Positions 8,030-15,651 of a DNA stretch of 23,141 nt are shown here, piece by piece. The notes under the pieces are model-generated. The model saw only the letters and a list, made by a program, of their open reading frames with translations, ran no database searches and was not told where the DNA came from. Position 1 is the stretch's first letter, and each line of letters starts with the position of its first letter. Source of the stretch: JAZDFC01 sp043808235 (lineage in GTDB: Bacteria > Bacteroidota > Ignavibacteria > Ignavibacteriales > Melioribacteraceae); contig JAZDFC010000016.1 in NCBI GenBank assembly GCA_043808235.1, positions 1-23,141 on the forward strand, given 5' to 3'. The position numbers were made by a program, and so were the translations under genes.

Positions 8030-8791
8030 ATGAAGGCAAGTAAAACCAATTATATTGTTGTCGTACTCGTTTTTTCCATTTTAATGTTTCAATCATACGA
8101 TAATAAAAAGGCACAATCTGATACGAAATCAGCAAAAAAAACTTCAATAAAAAACTTTTGGGCAGGCGATACTTCCTCAAGCATTCACGGAATCGATATT
8201 TCACATCATCAAAAAATGATCGACTGGAAAAAGGTTAAAGAAACAGGCGTTACATTTGTATTTGTAAAATCAACCGAAGGTATTGATTACCTTGATACGA
8301 TGTTCAATTTTAATTGGAAAACTCTCGCAGAAGAAAATATGATCAGAGGCGCTTATCACTTTTATGTTTCGGACGATGATCCTAAAGAACAGGCAAAGTG
8401 GTTTGTTGACAATGTCGGAAGTTTTGAAAATATGCTTCCGCCTGTAATCGATGTTGAACGAGCAGGACACAAACGTCTTACTCCCGAGGAGTACATTGAC
8501 AACCTTATAATTTGCCTTGAAGAAGTTGAGTCACTTTCCGGTAGAAAACCATTAATTTATTCGAGCCCGGGTTTTGCTAATGAATATCTTATTCACGAAA
8601 GTATTGGCGAATATGTTTTATGGATAGCCGAATATGGCGTTGACACACCGATAATCCCCGAACCCTGGCAAAAGCGCGGTTGGGAATTCTGGCAGTATAC
8701 CGAAAAATTTAGCTTACCCGGTGTTCCCGAACCGGTAGATAGAAATGTTTATTCGGGTAAATATTACCAACTGTTAGAAATGGTTGATTGA
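8030..8791 (+). CDS. Glycoside hydrolase family 25 (lysozyme-like) protein
   Basis: A 253-residue muramidase-type hydrolase predicted to cut the MurNAc-GlcNAc bond of peptidoglycan. An N-terminal hydrophobic segment (about 8-20) works as a signal or anchor. The GH25 domain spans about 51-250: GIDISHHQ carries D56, FVFVKSTEG follows, then GAYHFYV, and PVIDVE carries the catalytic pair D141/E143; LWIAEYG, WEFWQYT and VDRNVY close the barrel. All expected active-site positions are present. GGAG (8021-8024) lies 5 nt before the ATG. Its TGA overlaps the next ATG by one base (TGATG), so the beta-barrel gene is probably translated by coupling. Likely roles are wall remodelling or attack on other cells. 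Confidence 0.9.
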   Translation: MKASKTNYIVVVLVFSILMFQSYDNKKAQSDTKSAKKTSIKNFWAGDTSSSIHGIDISHHQKMIDWKKVKETGVTFVFVKSTEGIDYLDTMFNFNWKTLAEENMIRGAYHFYVSDDDPKEQAKWFVDNVGSFENMLPPVIDVERAGHKRLTPEEYIDNLIICLEEVESLSGRKPLIYSSPGFANEYLIHESIGEYVLWIAEYGVDTPIIPEPWQKRGWEFWQYTEKFSLPGVPEPVDRNVYSGKYYQLLEMVD

Positions 8792-9345
8792 TGTTGAAAT
8801 TCTTTGCAGTAATACTTCTTGTAATTTTGGTTCAACCTGTTTTATTATCTCAAAATATGATTCATCAGGATTCATACAATTTAGATGGCGGAATTTTATT
8901 TTCAGCTTCGAACAGCGATCATCCCGATTACAATTCAAAGACTATTTCAATTATATTCAATCCCTCTTTTGCTTACCATCTGCTCGATGTCTTCTCGCTC
9001 GGCGGAAATATTTCATATAAATATTCGGAAGAGACAATTATACATGCAAATGAAAATTTTAAAGCAATAACAAGAGTTTTTGAATTTGGTCCAAAGGTAA
9101 GATATTATTTCCACACTGAAAATTTTGCTCCCTTTGTAAATTTGTCTTTTAACTATAGCGTTGTACTGCCGGCAAAGACAAAAGGATACGGCTTCGCAAT
9201 CGGGACAGGAATCAATTATTTTTTTACAAAGAGTGCGGCATTGGAACCGCAGGTGTCATATGTTATCAGCAAATATTCAAATCCCGATTACAATTCGCGT
9301 ACTTTCCAGCTCGGTATCGGTTTGACATATCATATAAGTGATTGA
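8791..9345 (+). CDS. Outer-membrane beta-barrel protein
   Basis: A 184-residue protein with a signal peptide (MLKFFAVILLVILVQPVLLS) and alternating amphipathic strands typical of an eight-stranded barrel: GILFSASN, SIIFNPSFAYHLLD, FSLGGNISYKY, FEFGPKVRYYF, FAPFVNLSFNY, YGFAIGTGINYFF, LEPQVSYVIS, FQLGIGLTYHI. It ends in the usual penultimate strand pattern (GIGLTYHISD). ATG at 8791 is preferred to the in-frame TTG at 8788, as it overlaps the GH25 stop. Function is not evident; a link to the lysozyme is inferred only from the overlap. Confidence 0.8.
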   Translation: MLKFFAVILLVILVQPVLLSQNMIHQDSYNLDGGILFSASNSDHPDYNSKTISIIFNPSFAYHLLDVFSLGGNISYKYSEETIIHANENFKAITRVFEFGPKVRYYFHTENFAPFVNLSFNYSVVLPAKTKGYGFAIGTGINYFFTKSAALEPQVSYVISKYSNPDYNSRTFQLGIGLTYHISD

Positions 9346-9379
9346 ATTTGTTTATCGATGTTGTAAAAGAAGTTATTTA

Positions 9380-10054
9380 TTACACTTTAATTTTAAAACC
9401 CAGTTTTGCTTCCTCCACAAATCTTTTAACCAATCCTAAATCTTTCCTTCCGTTTATGCCCTCAACACCTGTATGCACATCAACACCCGCGGGATGAATT
9501 TCCAATATTGCTCGCCGCACATTCGAAGGATTTAATCCGCCTGCAATTATAACCGGCTTTGATGAAATCTCCACAAGTCTTTTGCTAATTGACCAGTCAT
9601 GCGTTTTGCCGGTTGCACCGGAGGCGCCAGTTACCGGATCGAATGTATCTGTGATAAACGCATCAACCACTGACGAGAGATTTTCAATCGCTTGCTCGAG
9701 AATGGATAAATTTTCTCCGGTAACTACGAGACTTTTTATTATTTGTAATCCGGGTCGCTTGGCTTTAATTTCTTCTAATTCAATTTTTTCAATACTGCCG
9801 TGAAGTTGAATGATGCTCACTCCTAACTTATGACAGAATTTAATTATTTCATCCGCGTTATCGAGATAAGTGATTGCAACTGAATGATAGGGAGGTTTGA
9901 TTGTTTTGATTATTTCAGCAGCAGATCCTTCGGATAGATCTTCAATATTTACGGGAAGTCGAAGCGGGAATCCGAGATAATCCACACCGGCATTCATCAA
10001 CATATCAGCTTCGCGTTGATCAATTATTCCCGCAATTTGAATTATGTTTTTCAT
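9380..10054 (-). CDS. TrpF-like (phosphoribosylanthranilate isomerase family) barrel protein lacking the catalytic Cys
   Basis: A 224-residue (beta/alpha)8 protein. It keeps the TrpF signatures GVDYLGFPL, IIQLHG (82-86), ITDT (D136 at the catalytic acid position), GATGKTHDW (146-154) and IIAGGLNPSNV (169-179). True TrpF begins with K[IV]CGI, whose Cys is the general base. Here the motif is QIAGI, with Ala8, so isomerase activity in Trp synthesis is doubtful. It stands alone, with no other trp genes near. ATG (10054) is preferred to an in-frame TTG at 10063. Databases often label such proteins phosphoribosylanthranilate isomerase. The fold is firm; the reaction is unknown. Confidence 0.8.
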   Translation of the reverse strand: MKNIIQIAGIIDQREADMLMNAGVDYLGFPLRLPVNIEDLSEGSAAEIIKTIKPPYHSVAITYLDNADEIIKFCHKLGVSIIQLHGSIEKIELEEIKAKRPGLQIIKSLVVTGENLSILEQAIENLSSVVDAFITDTFDPVTGASGATGKTHDWSISKRLVEISSKPVIIAGGLNPSNVRRAILEIHPAGVDVHTGVEGINGRKDLGLVKRFVEEAKLGFKIKV

Positions 10055-10178
10055 ATTACCCAAACGCTTTGATGAAATATATTCATCATATTATTCTCTT
10101 CCAAAGGTGGAAATCGAATATTTGAAAATCTCCACATTTAAATTATTTTGCATAAGGAAAAACTCAATCTGAAGTCTT

Positions 10179-10706
10179 ATGGGAAAAAGCGAACAAATAA
10201 TTCCGATCGAACGAATCTCTTCAAAAATTCATTTGATACGCGGCGAAAAAGTTCTTCTTGATAGCGACCTGGCTGAACTTTACTGCGTTGAAACTAAACA
10301 GTTAAAAAGAGCTGTTAAAAGAAACAGTGAACGGTTCCCACAAGATTTTATGTTTCAGCTCAACCGCGGAGAACACAATTCTTTAAGGTGCCAATTTGGC
10401 ACCTTAAAGCGGGGACAACATTCGAAGTACCTTCCTTTTGCATTTACGGAACAAGGTGTTGCCATGTTATCAAGTGTACTGAACAGTGAACGCGCAATTC
10501 AGGTTAATATTGCTATTATGCGTGCATTTGTCCAGATGAGAAAATTTTTGCAGAGTAATGATGAACTTGCTAAAAAATTAAAGAAGCTGGAAAACGAAAC
10601 AAGGAAGAAATTTTCTCGACAGCAGGAACAAATCAAACTCATTTTCGATGCAATAAAAGAGTTAATGATTGAGAAACAAACTCCCAAACAAAAAATCGGA
10701 TTTTGA
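10179..10706 (+). CDS. ORF6N-domain (phage-type DNA-binding) protein
   Basis: A 175-residue protein of the ORF6N family, found in phages and scattered on bacterial chromosomes. The domain covers about 8-115: IHLIRGEKVLLDSDLAELY, VKRNSERFPQDFMFQL, YLPFAFTEQGVAMLSSVLNS, RAIQVNIAIMRAFVQMR. A Lys/Glu-rich coiled coil follows (about 120-160). No phage or restriction genes are next to it, so it is an isolated copy, as is common in this phylum. DNA binding is inferred from the family and the role is unknown. A long perfect palindrome sits inside the gene (10381-10409). No clear Shine-Dalgarno was found. Confidence 0.85.
   Translation: MGKSEQIIPIERISSKIHLIRGEKVLLDSDLAELYCVETKQLKRAVKRNSERFPQDFMFQLNRGEHNSLRCQFGTLKRGQHSKYLPFAFTEQGVAMLSSVLNSERAIQVNIAIMRAFVQMRKFLQSNDELAKKLKKLENETRKKFSRQQEQIKLIFDAIKELMIEKQTPKQKIGF
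10381..10409. repeat. 29-bp perfect palindrome inside the ORF6N gene
   Basis: CTTTAAGGTGCCAA (10381-10394), a central T, then TTGGCACCTTAAAG (10396-10409): 14-bp arms without mismatch. It encodes residues 68-77 (SLRCQFGTLK), next to conserved domain sequence. It could be an inserted repeat, an operator for the gene's own product, or an mRNA hairpin. Confidence 0.75.
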
Positions 10707-10950
10707 TAATTCCCCAAGAATAGCCACAGTAAATCCTTACGTTATTTAATCTCGTATTTGATGTTAAACAATCGTTATTTTCATTAAGCGGCAAATAAAA
10801 TATTAGGTTATTTGATTTATAGTTTTTAACTTTACGCCCAGTAAGGCAGTAACTTTGTAGTAGATGTAGAAGTAATAAATACCTTCCCATTTTTAAGTCT
10901 CTGTCAGAACAACAATTAACATTAACAAATATTTTTAAGGAGCTCCTGTT

Positions 10951-11163
10951 ATGTCAGAGCGCAAACGTGGTTCTGTTAAATGGTTTAACAGTACAAAAGG
11001 TTTTGGTTTTATTTCACAAGAAGGCGGCGAAGATGTATTCGTACATTTTCAATCAATCATTGGCGATGGATACCGCTCATTACAAGAAAATGACAAAGTA
11101 GAATTTACTATTACAAAAGGTCAAAAAGGCCTTCAAGCTAGTGAAGTAAAAGTTATCAAATAA
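10951..11163 (+). CDS. CspA-family cold-shock protein
   Basis: A 70-residue single-domain OB-fold nucleic-acid chaperone that melts RNA structure. KGFGFI (RNP1, about 19-24) and VFVHF (RNP2, about 32-36) are intact, and SVKWFN and GLQASEV bracket the fold; the length matches the family. AAGGAG (10937-10942) lies 8 nt before the ATG, inside the palindrome AGGAGCTCCT (10938-10947). The 244-bp gap upstream allows a long leader, as is usual for cold-induced csp genes. A strong terminator follows, so it is a single-gene unit. Confidence 0.95.
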   Translation: MSERKRGSVKWFNSTKGFGFISQEGGEDVFVHFQSIIGDGYRSLQENDKVEFTITKGQKGLQASEVKVIK

Positions 11164-11182
11164 GAATAGCTTAGTCTATTTG

Positions 11183-11210
11183 AAAAGCTCCCTTCCGCGG
11201 GAGCTTTTTT
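11183..11210 (+). terminator. Rho-independent terminator after the cold-shock gene, probably bidirectional
   Basis: AAAAGCTCCC (11183-11192), loop TTCCGC, GGGAGCTTTT (11199-11208) continuing to six T. It lies between the convergent csp gene and the MBL-fold gene, and the A-run on the left arm lets it serve the minus strand too. Confidence 0.85.
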
Positions 11211-11229
11211 ATTTTAAATCAGTTGTAAA

Positions 11230-12321
11230 TTATTTCTTGATTGAGAGTTCCCTGAATGCCGCGGTAACCGCCGGACCTTCGACATACATTGAAAATAAAA
11301 AGTTTTTCAACTTCGAATGGCCGGCAAATATTTTTCTTTGTTTATCAAGGTTAATAAGTCCCCTTGTTTCCTCGAGTGTTTTACCCGTCTCAATAACTAT
11401 TCTAACTTGATCGGTTACAGAAGTATAAAGCTCAATTAGTTTTTTTACATAGGATAAGTCATTTAATACTGGTCCGTGTCCCGGTATTATTTTCATTGGT
11501 TTCAATACTATTAAATTTTCAAGTGCATTGCTCCATTCACTCACATGCGATTGCTCACCGCCTACTAACGGAATTGGAAAAACAATTAGATCCCCGCTGA
11601 ATAATATATTTTCTTTTGGAAGGTGTACGACGATATCTCCCATCGTATGCCCACTCCCGATGTTCAATATTTCTATTGTATGATTTGAATTAGAAATTGT
11701 AAGTTTATTTTCAAAAGTTATTGTTGGTAGAATTATTTCAACATCCGGTACAAAAGAGAGATAATGTTCGACAAGTGCGATATCACTTGCAAAAGCCGCC
11801 CGCTCTTCTTCGGTAATTTCGGTTCCGTCCGTTCCTTTATTACTTGCAAGCAATCCCTTCAAATAATCTAATCCGCCCGGCGCTCCTTCGATCATACTTT
11901 TTCTGTTATTTAATCCTTGCTCCGGCAGGTAATCCCGTAATGATGTGTGACCGATAAATTCAACTCCGGGGTAAGCATCTCTATAAAGCTTATTGCCGGT
12001 AATATGGTCGTCATGCCAGTGAGTGTTTATAACATACTTAACCGGCTTTTCCGAAATCTGTTTTATTGCTTTAATGATTTCGGCAGATGCTTCGGGCGCA
12101 TCAATTACTACGACATATTCTTCAGTAATGATAAATCCGCTGTTTCCATCGCACATTAATCCGGGCGGATCTTTGCGAATTATGCCGTAAACATCTTCAG
12201 CCAATTCTTTTACTTCGAAATTCGCGGAGGTATTAATTTCGTTTGACTGAGCAAATTGGTTATTAATAAATGCCGTAATTAGTAATAAAGTAACTGCGGA
12301 AAAATTTATAAGTGTTTTCAT
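11230..12321 (-). CDS. Secreted MBL-fold metallo-hydrolase
   Basis: A 363-residue exported hydrolase. It has a signal peptide (about 1-25, ending near FAQS), then a metallo-beta-lactamase fold. Metal ligands are HWHDDH (H101, H103, D105, H106), SGH (H225), SGD (D244) and PGHG (H282), so a two-metal site is complete. The spacing and the long insert (about 125-200) look like the general MBL hydrolases rather than a true class B beta-lactamase. The substrate is unknown and antibiotic resistance should not be assumed. It is divergent from the gene at 12554, with 232 bp between them, where I recognise no promoter or other motif. Confidence 0.85.
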   Translation of the reverse strand: MKTLINFSAVTLLLITAFINNQFAQSNEINTSANFEVKELAEDVYGIIRKDPPGLMCDGNSGFIITEEYVVVIDAPEASAEIIKAIKQISEKPVKYVINTHWHDDHITGNKLYRDAYPGVEFIGHTSLRDYLPEQGLNNRKSMIEGAPGGLDYLKGLLASNKGTDGTEITEEERAAFASDIALVEHYLSFVPDVEIILPTITFENKLTISNSNHTIEILNIGSGHTMGDIVVHLPKENILFSGDLIVFPIPLVGGEQSHVSEWSNALENLIVLKPMKIIPGHGPVLNDLSYVKKLIELYTSVTDQVRIVIETGKTLEETRGLINLDKQRKIFAGHSKLKNFLFSMYVEGPAVTAAFRELSIKK

Positions 12322-12553
12322 TGATGTTCCATCCCAAGATTAAAAGTCGGTTTTTTAGACGCCATCTCCGATTAAAAGTTTATAAAACAGTTTACTTCAT
12401 TTTAGATCAAATTACTTGATTCACCAAAAATCCGAAGCGCAAAAGACAAAGACTCTTGTTATATTCGGGGAAATTTTATAGCTTCACATCGGCACTCCTC
12501 CAAATTTTCACAGCCGCACATAATTTCATAATATTTAACGAAAGGATCATTCT

Positions 12554-13330
12554 ATGAAGTTGCAAAAACTCTTCATGTTTTTGTTATTGGGAATTCTTGT
12601 CCCGTTTTCGATTTCTTCAAATGCACAAGAAAAACCGAAAGACCAGTTGTACCTGGTTTTCGAGGAAACTGCAAAAGTAAGCTATTACGAACAGTACGAG
12701 CGAACATCCAAACAATGGGTTGAGCTTATGACCCAGGCTGGTCTGGACATTTCGGCGGTTCATGCGTCGCAGAGAGATGATTTCCATTACTATTATCTTA
12801 TTCCGATTGAAAAGTACGCTGATCTTGATTTGACTTACGAAGCATTTAAAACCGCCTATGGTAAAATCGACAAAACCAAAGCCGATGTATTCCAAAAGGA
12901 AAACCAGGAGAGCATCGAAACTTACCGGCAGTTTGTAATCAAATGGTCGGCGGAATTTTCGTATGTTCCAAAAGAATCGCGACTGAAAGACAACGAAGCC
13001 AATTTTCTGCATTGGTTGTTTTTCACTTATAAATTGGATAAGCAGAAGGAGGTATTTGATATATTGAGAGAGTGGAAAGCCTTGTATGAGAAACATAACA
13101 TCAATCACGAATACAATATTTGGACAATGGAAATTGGGCAGGACGCAAACTTGATTGCGTTAACAGAATCCGCTAAAGACGGAGCTGATTACTTTGGTAT
13201 GATGAACGAAACATGGACTACTCTTCAAGCGGAGGAACAAGTATTATGGGCTAAACTTTCTGCGCTTATGTTGGAGACAGAACAGAAATTTGGTTACCCG
13301 CGCCCTGATTTGAGTTACATTAAGAAATAA
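12554..13330 (+). CDS. Secreted protein of unknown function
   Basis: A 258-residue protein with a signal peptide (MKLQKLFMFLLLGILVPFSI, cleaved near SNAQ). The mature part seems to contain two related alpha/beta halves (about 30-115 and 145-250). Each begins with a hydrophobic strand (QLYLVFEE; NFLHWLFFTYKL), followed by a helix ending in a Trp-rich segment (SKQWVELMTQAG; REWKALYEKH) and another strand (FHYYYLIPI; NIWTMEI). This would fit a tandem ferredoxin-like (dimeric alpha/beta barrel) fold, but the similarity is weak and the family is not recognised. AAAGGA (12541-12546) precedes the ATG by 7 nt. Confidence 0.7.
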   Translation: MKLQKLFMFLLLGILVPFSISSNAQEKPKDQLYLVFEETAKVSYYEQYERTSKQWVELMTQAGLDISAVHASQRDDFHYYYLIPIEKYADLDLTYEAFKTAYGKIDKTKADVFQKENQESIETYRQFVIKWSAEFSYVPKESRLKDNEANFLHWLFFTYKLDKQKEVFDILREWKALYEKHNINHEYNIWTMEIGQDANLIALTESAKDGADYFGMMNETWTTLQAEEQVLWAKLSALMLETEQKFGYPRPDLSYIKK

Positions 13331-13356
13331 ACACCATCGGATAATATTTAAAAATA

Positions 13357-13391
13357 AAAAGCCCGGTAATGTGTTTACATTCCGGGCTTTT
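13357..13391. terminator. Bidirectional terminator between convergent genes
   Basis: AAAAGCCCGG (13357-13366) pairs with CCGGGCTTTT (13382-13391); inside, AATGT (13368-13372) pairs with ACATT (13377-13381) around a GTTT loop, with one bulged T. The A-run and T-run on either side serve both the plus gene ending at 13330 and the minus gene ending at 13412. Confidence 0.85.
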
Positions 13392-13411
13392 GTTAAAGAA
13401 TCAAAACAATC

Positions 13412-14677
13412 TCAATATTTGTACTTCAACCATTTTATAACTTCGGACCATTTTGGTTTTTTACCTGTTCGCAGAACGCCAACTCGATAAATTTTCCCTG
13501 CCACCGGGAAAATTCCCAAAAGTGTTAGCACACTAACTATCATTGAAACTACAAGATGCCAGACCGGAACTTCTAAAATTGTCATCCTTGCAGGCATAAC
13601 AATAATATTTGCGAACGGAACAAACGAAGCAATTTTTGCAATTCCGCTGTTCGGGTTTTGAACGAGTGAGATAGCAATAAAAAACGGGATCATTATTAAT
13701 AACATCACCGGCCATAAACCGGATTGTGCATCCTGAGGATTATCGAAGATTGCACCAATTGTGGCAAACAAGCCGAGAAATATTAATAAACCCATAAAAA
13801 AGTTGAGCAAGAAGAAGATAATTTGAGTTGCTGTTATCTGGATCATCACTTCCGGCGGCAATACAAACCACGTTGTGGAAACAATTAAAATAACCGGACT
13901 TAACCAAATCGCCATCTGAAGTAATCCGGTGACTCCGGAGCCGAGAATTTTGCCTGTCATCAGTTCCTTTGAACTAACCGACGATAAAATTACTTCAACG
14001 ATTCTGCTGGTCTTCTCTTCGATAACCGACTGCATAATCATTTGTCCCATCATCAGCAAGCTCATATACAAAAGGAATGTAAAAAGATATGACAGAACCA
14101 AACTGCCGTAACCTTCTTCTTCGTAACCGGCTTCCTTGGTTAATTTAAACCCTGCAAAGTCTACCGACTTTCGAGCATAATCCAATTCACTCTGCGAAAT
14201 ATTTTTATTGCCGAAGTATGCTTCGATTAACACCTTGTTTATTGGACCGCTAAGTTTTTCGGAGAGCTTTAAATTTGTCGGCGTTTTTGAGTAGTACTCA
14301 ATTTTCTTATCGGTTAATGCCGAATCAGGAATAAATAAAATTCCCGTCAACTTTTCGTCAAGCACATCAGGTTTTTTGAGTTCAAGGAATTTTTTGAGTT
14401 CCTCTTTATTCATATTGAAAAATCCAAAGTTGTAATTTTCTTCGTCTTTAATTGAGGACGAAAGAATTTCCTTTTCGATTCGGGCGCCGATATCTGCATT
14501 TTCCGATATAATGTTTATATTATATTTCGTAGTACTTTCACTCATTAATAGCATCTGGATACCGAGTATTCCAAACATGAATACCGGTAGAAGGATTGTC
14601 ATAAAAATAAATCCCTTCGATATAATCCTTTCTTTCACTTCTCTTTTGAATACCGCCAATACTCTTTTGTTAAACAT
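13412..14677 (-). CDS. ABC exporter permease, NatB-like (ABC-2 family)
   Basis: A 421-residue membrane subunit. One membrane segment near the N-terminus (about 20-46, ISKGFIFMTILLPVFMFGIL) is followed by a large outside domain (about 50-185) and about five segments in the C-terminal half (SYLFTFLLYMSLLMMGQMIM; LLQMAIWLSPVILIVS; IIFFLLNFFMGLLIFLGLFA; LWPVMLLIMIPFFIAISLVQ; HLVVSMIVSVLTLLGIFPVA). This is the NatB/YhaP-type layout, and SVIEEKTSRIVEVILSS is the typical cytosolic coupling stretch. Its start overlaps the ATPase gene by 8 nt, with GGAGG (14684-14688) inside that gene, so it is translationally coupled. Family members export Na+ or small toxic molecules; the substrate here is unknown. 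Confidence 0.88.
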   Translation of the reverse strand: MFNKRVLAVFKREVKERIISKGFIFMTILLPVFMFGILGIQMLLMSESTTKYNINIISENADIGARIEKEILSSSIKDEENYNFGFFNMNKEELKKFLELKKPDVLDEKLTGILFIPDSALTDKKIEYYSKTPTNLKLSEKLSGPINKVLIEAYFGNKNISQSELDYARKSVDFAGFKLTKEAGYEEEGYGSLVLSYLFTFLLYMSLLMMGQMIMQSVIEEKTSRIVEVILSSVSSKELMTGKILGSGVTGLLQMAIWLSPVILIVSTTWFVLPPEVMIQITATQIIFFLLNFFMGLLIFLGLFATIGAIFDNPQDAQSGLWPVMLLIMIPFFIAISLVQNPNSGIAKIASFVPFANIIVMPARMTILEVPVWHLVVSMIVSVLTLLGIFPVAGKIYRVGVLRTGKKPKWSEVIKWLKYKY

Positions 14678-15620
14678 TTTTTACCTCCTTTCCTTTTGCC
14701 TTCGATACATTTTCCGAATCAATCTCATGTCCTGCCAGCTCGATGAATATTTCCTGAAGCGAGATATCGTTTGCATCAAATTTCTTTACCGTAACACCGC
14801 GCTCAACAATCAGCTTTAATAATTCCTGTGTTTGAGAAGCTTCTTTCACACGGATGCCCGTTGTGTTTCCAAAGTCTTCAATTTTTTCAACAATCGGATG
14901 ACCTTGAAGAAATGAAAGATCTCCTTCGTAATTTAGACTAACATTCCTTTGAGCATACTTGGATTTTATTTCCCGAAGCGAGCCGTTAAGAATAATTTTC
15001 CCATGATCAATCATCGCGAGATGATCGCATAACTTCTCTGCAAAATCCATAAGGTGGGTTGAGAATATTATTATTTTACCTTTTGATTTTTCCTCGAGGA
15101 TAATATCTTTCAAAAGATTTGTGTTAACCGGATCGAGACCGGAGAATGGTTCGTCGAGGATAATAAATTCGGGATCGTGCAAAATGGTAGCGATGAATTG
15201 CAATTTCTGTTGGTTGCCTTTCGAAAGGTCCTCCACCTTGGATAATTTTCTATCGAACAAATCAAATCGTTTTAAATACTCTTCGGCTTTTTTTTGAATT
15301 TCCCTACCGCGTTTGCCTTTAATTTCGGCAAAATAAATCAGGGTATCTAAAACCTTCATTTTCTTATAGAGTCCGCGTTCTTCCGGCAGATACCCAACTT
15401 TATTTTTGAACTCCTGCCCTACCTGGACACCTCTTAAAATAACTTCGCCGTCATCCGGCATATAGATACCCATCATCATTCTGATAGTCGTGGTTTTGCC
15501 GGCGCCATTGCGCCCTATCAGTCCGAAGATGGAACCCTCCGGCACATTGAAAGAAGCGTTATCCACCGCCTTCAATTGCCCGAATGTTTTACACAGATTT
15601 TTAACTTCGAGAGCGTACAT
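14670..15620 (-). CDS. ABC exporter ATP-binding subunit, NatA-like
   Basis: A 316-residue ATPase that drives the permease encoded next to it. Walker A is GRNGAGKTT (36-44), the Q-loop region is GYLPEERGLY, the signature LSKGNQQ (132-138), Walker B FIILDEP (152-158, D156/E157), the D-loop SGLDP, and the H-loop STHLM. The LSKGNQQ form and the about 80-residue C-terminal extension fit the NatA/CcmA-like exporter group. AGGA lies 8 nt before the ATG. It follows the serine hydrolase gene by 31 bp and overlaps the permease gene by 8 nt, so the three form an operon. Confidence 0.92.
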   Translation of the reverse strand: MYALEVKNLCKTFGQLKAVDNASFNVPEGSIFGLIGRNGAGKTTTIRMMMGIYMPDDGEVILRGVQVGQEFKNKVGYLPEERGLYKKMKVLDTLIYFAEIKGKRGREIQKKAEEYLKRFDLFDRKLSKVEDLSKGNQQKLQFIATILHDPEFIILDEPFSGLDPVNTNLLKDIILEEKSKGKIIIFSTHLMDFAEKLCDHLAMIDHGKIILNGSLREIKSKYAQRNVSLNYEGDLSFLQGHPIVEKIEDFGNTTGIRVKEASQTQELLKLIVERGVTVKKFDANDISLQEIFIELAGHEIDSENVSKAKGKEVKNV

Positions 15621-15651
15621 ATCATTTCCTGTTTTATTTAATTAGAATTTT

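Noticed and set aside
10850..10857. TAACTTTG as a Bacteroidota-type -7 promoter box for the cold-shock gene
   Set aside because: It matches TAnnTTTG but no TTTG lies at the needed distance upstream, and an 8-base degenerate match is expected by chance.
11230..12321. Antibiotic-resistance metallo-beta-lactamase
   Set aside because: Only the general MBL fold and metal ligands are seen; substrate-defining features of class B enzymes are not recognised.
14511..14819. A 102-codon plus-strand frame across the natA/natB-like junction
   Set aside because: It is antisense to two well-supported genes, lacks a ribosome site and has no recognisable motif.
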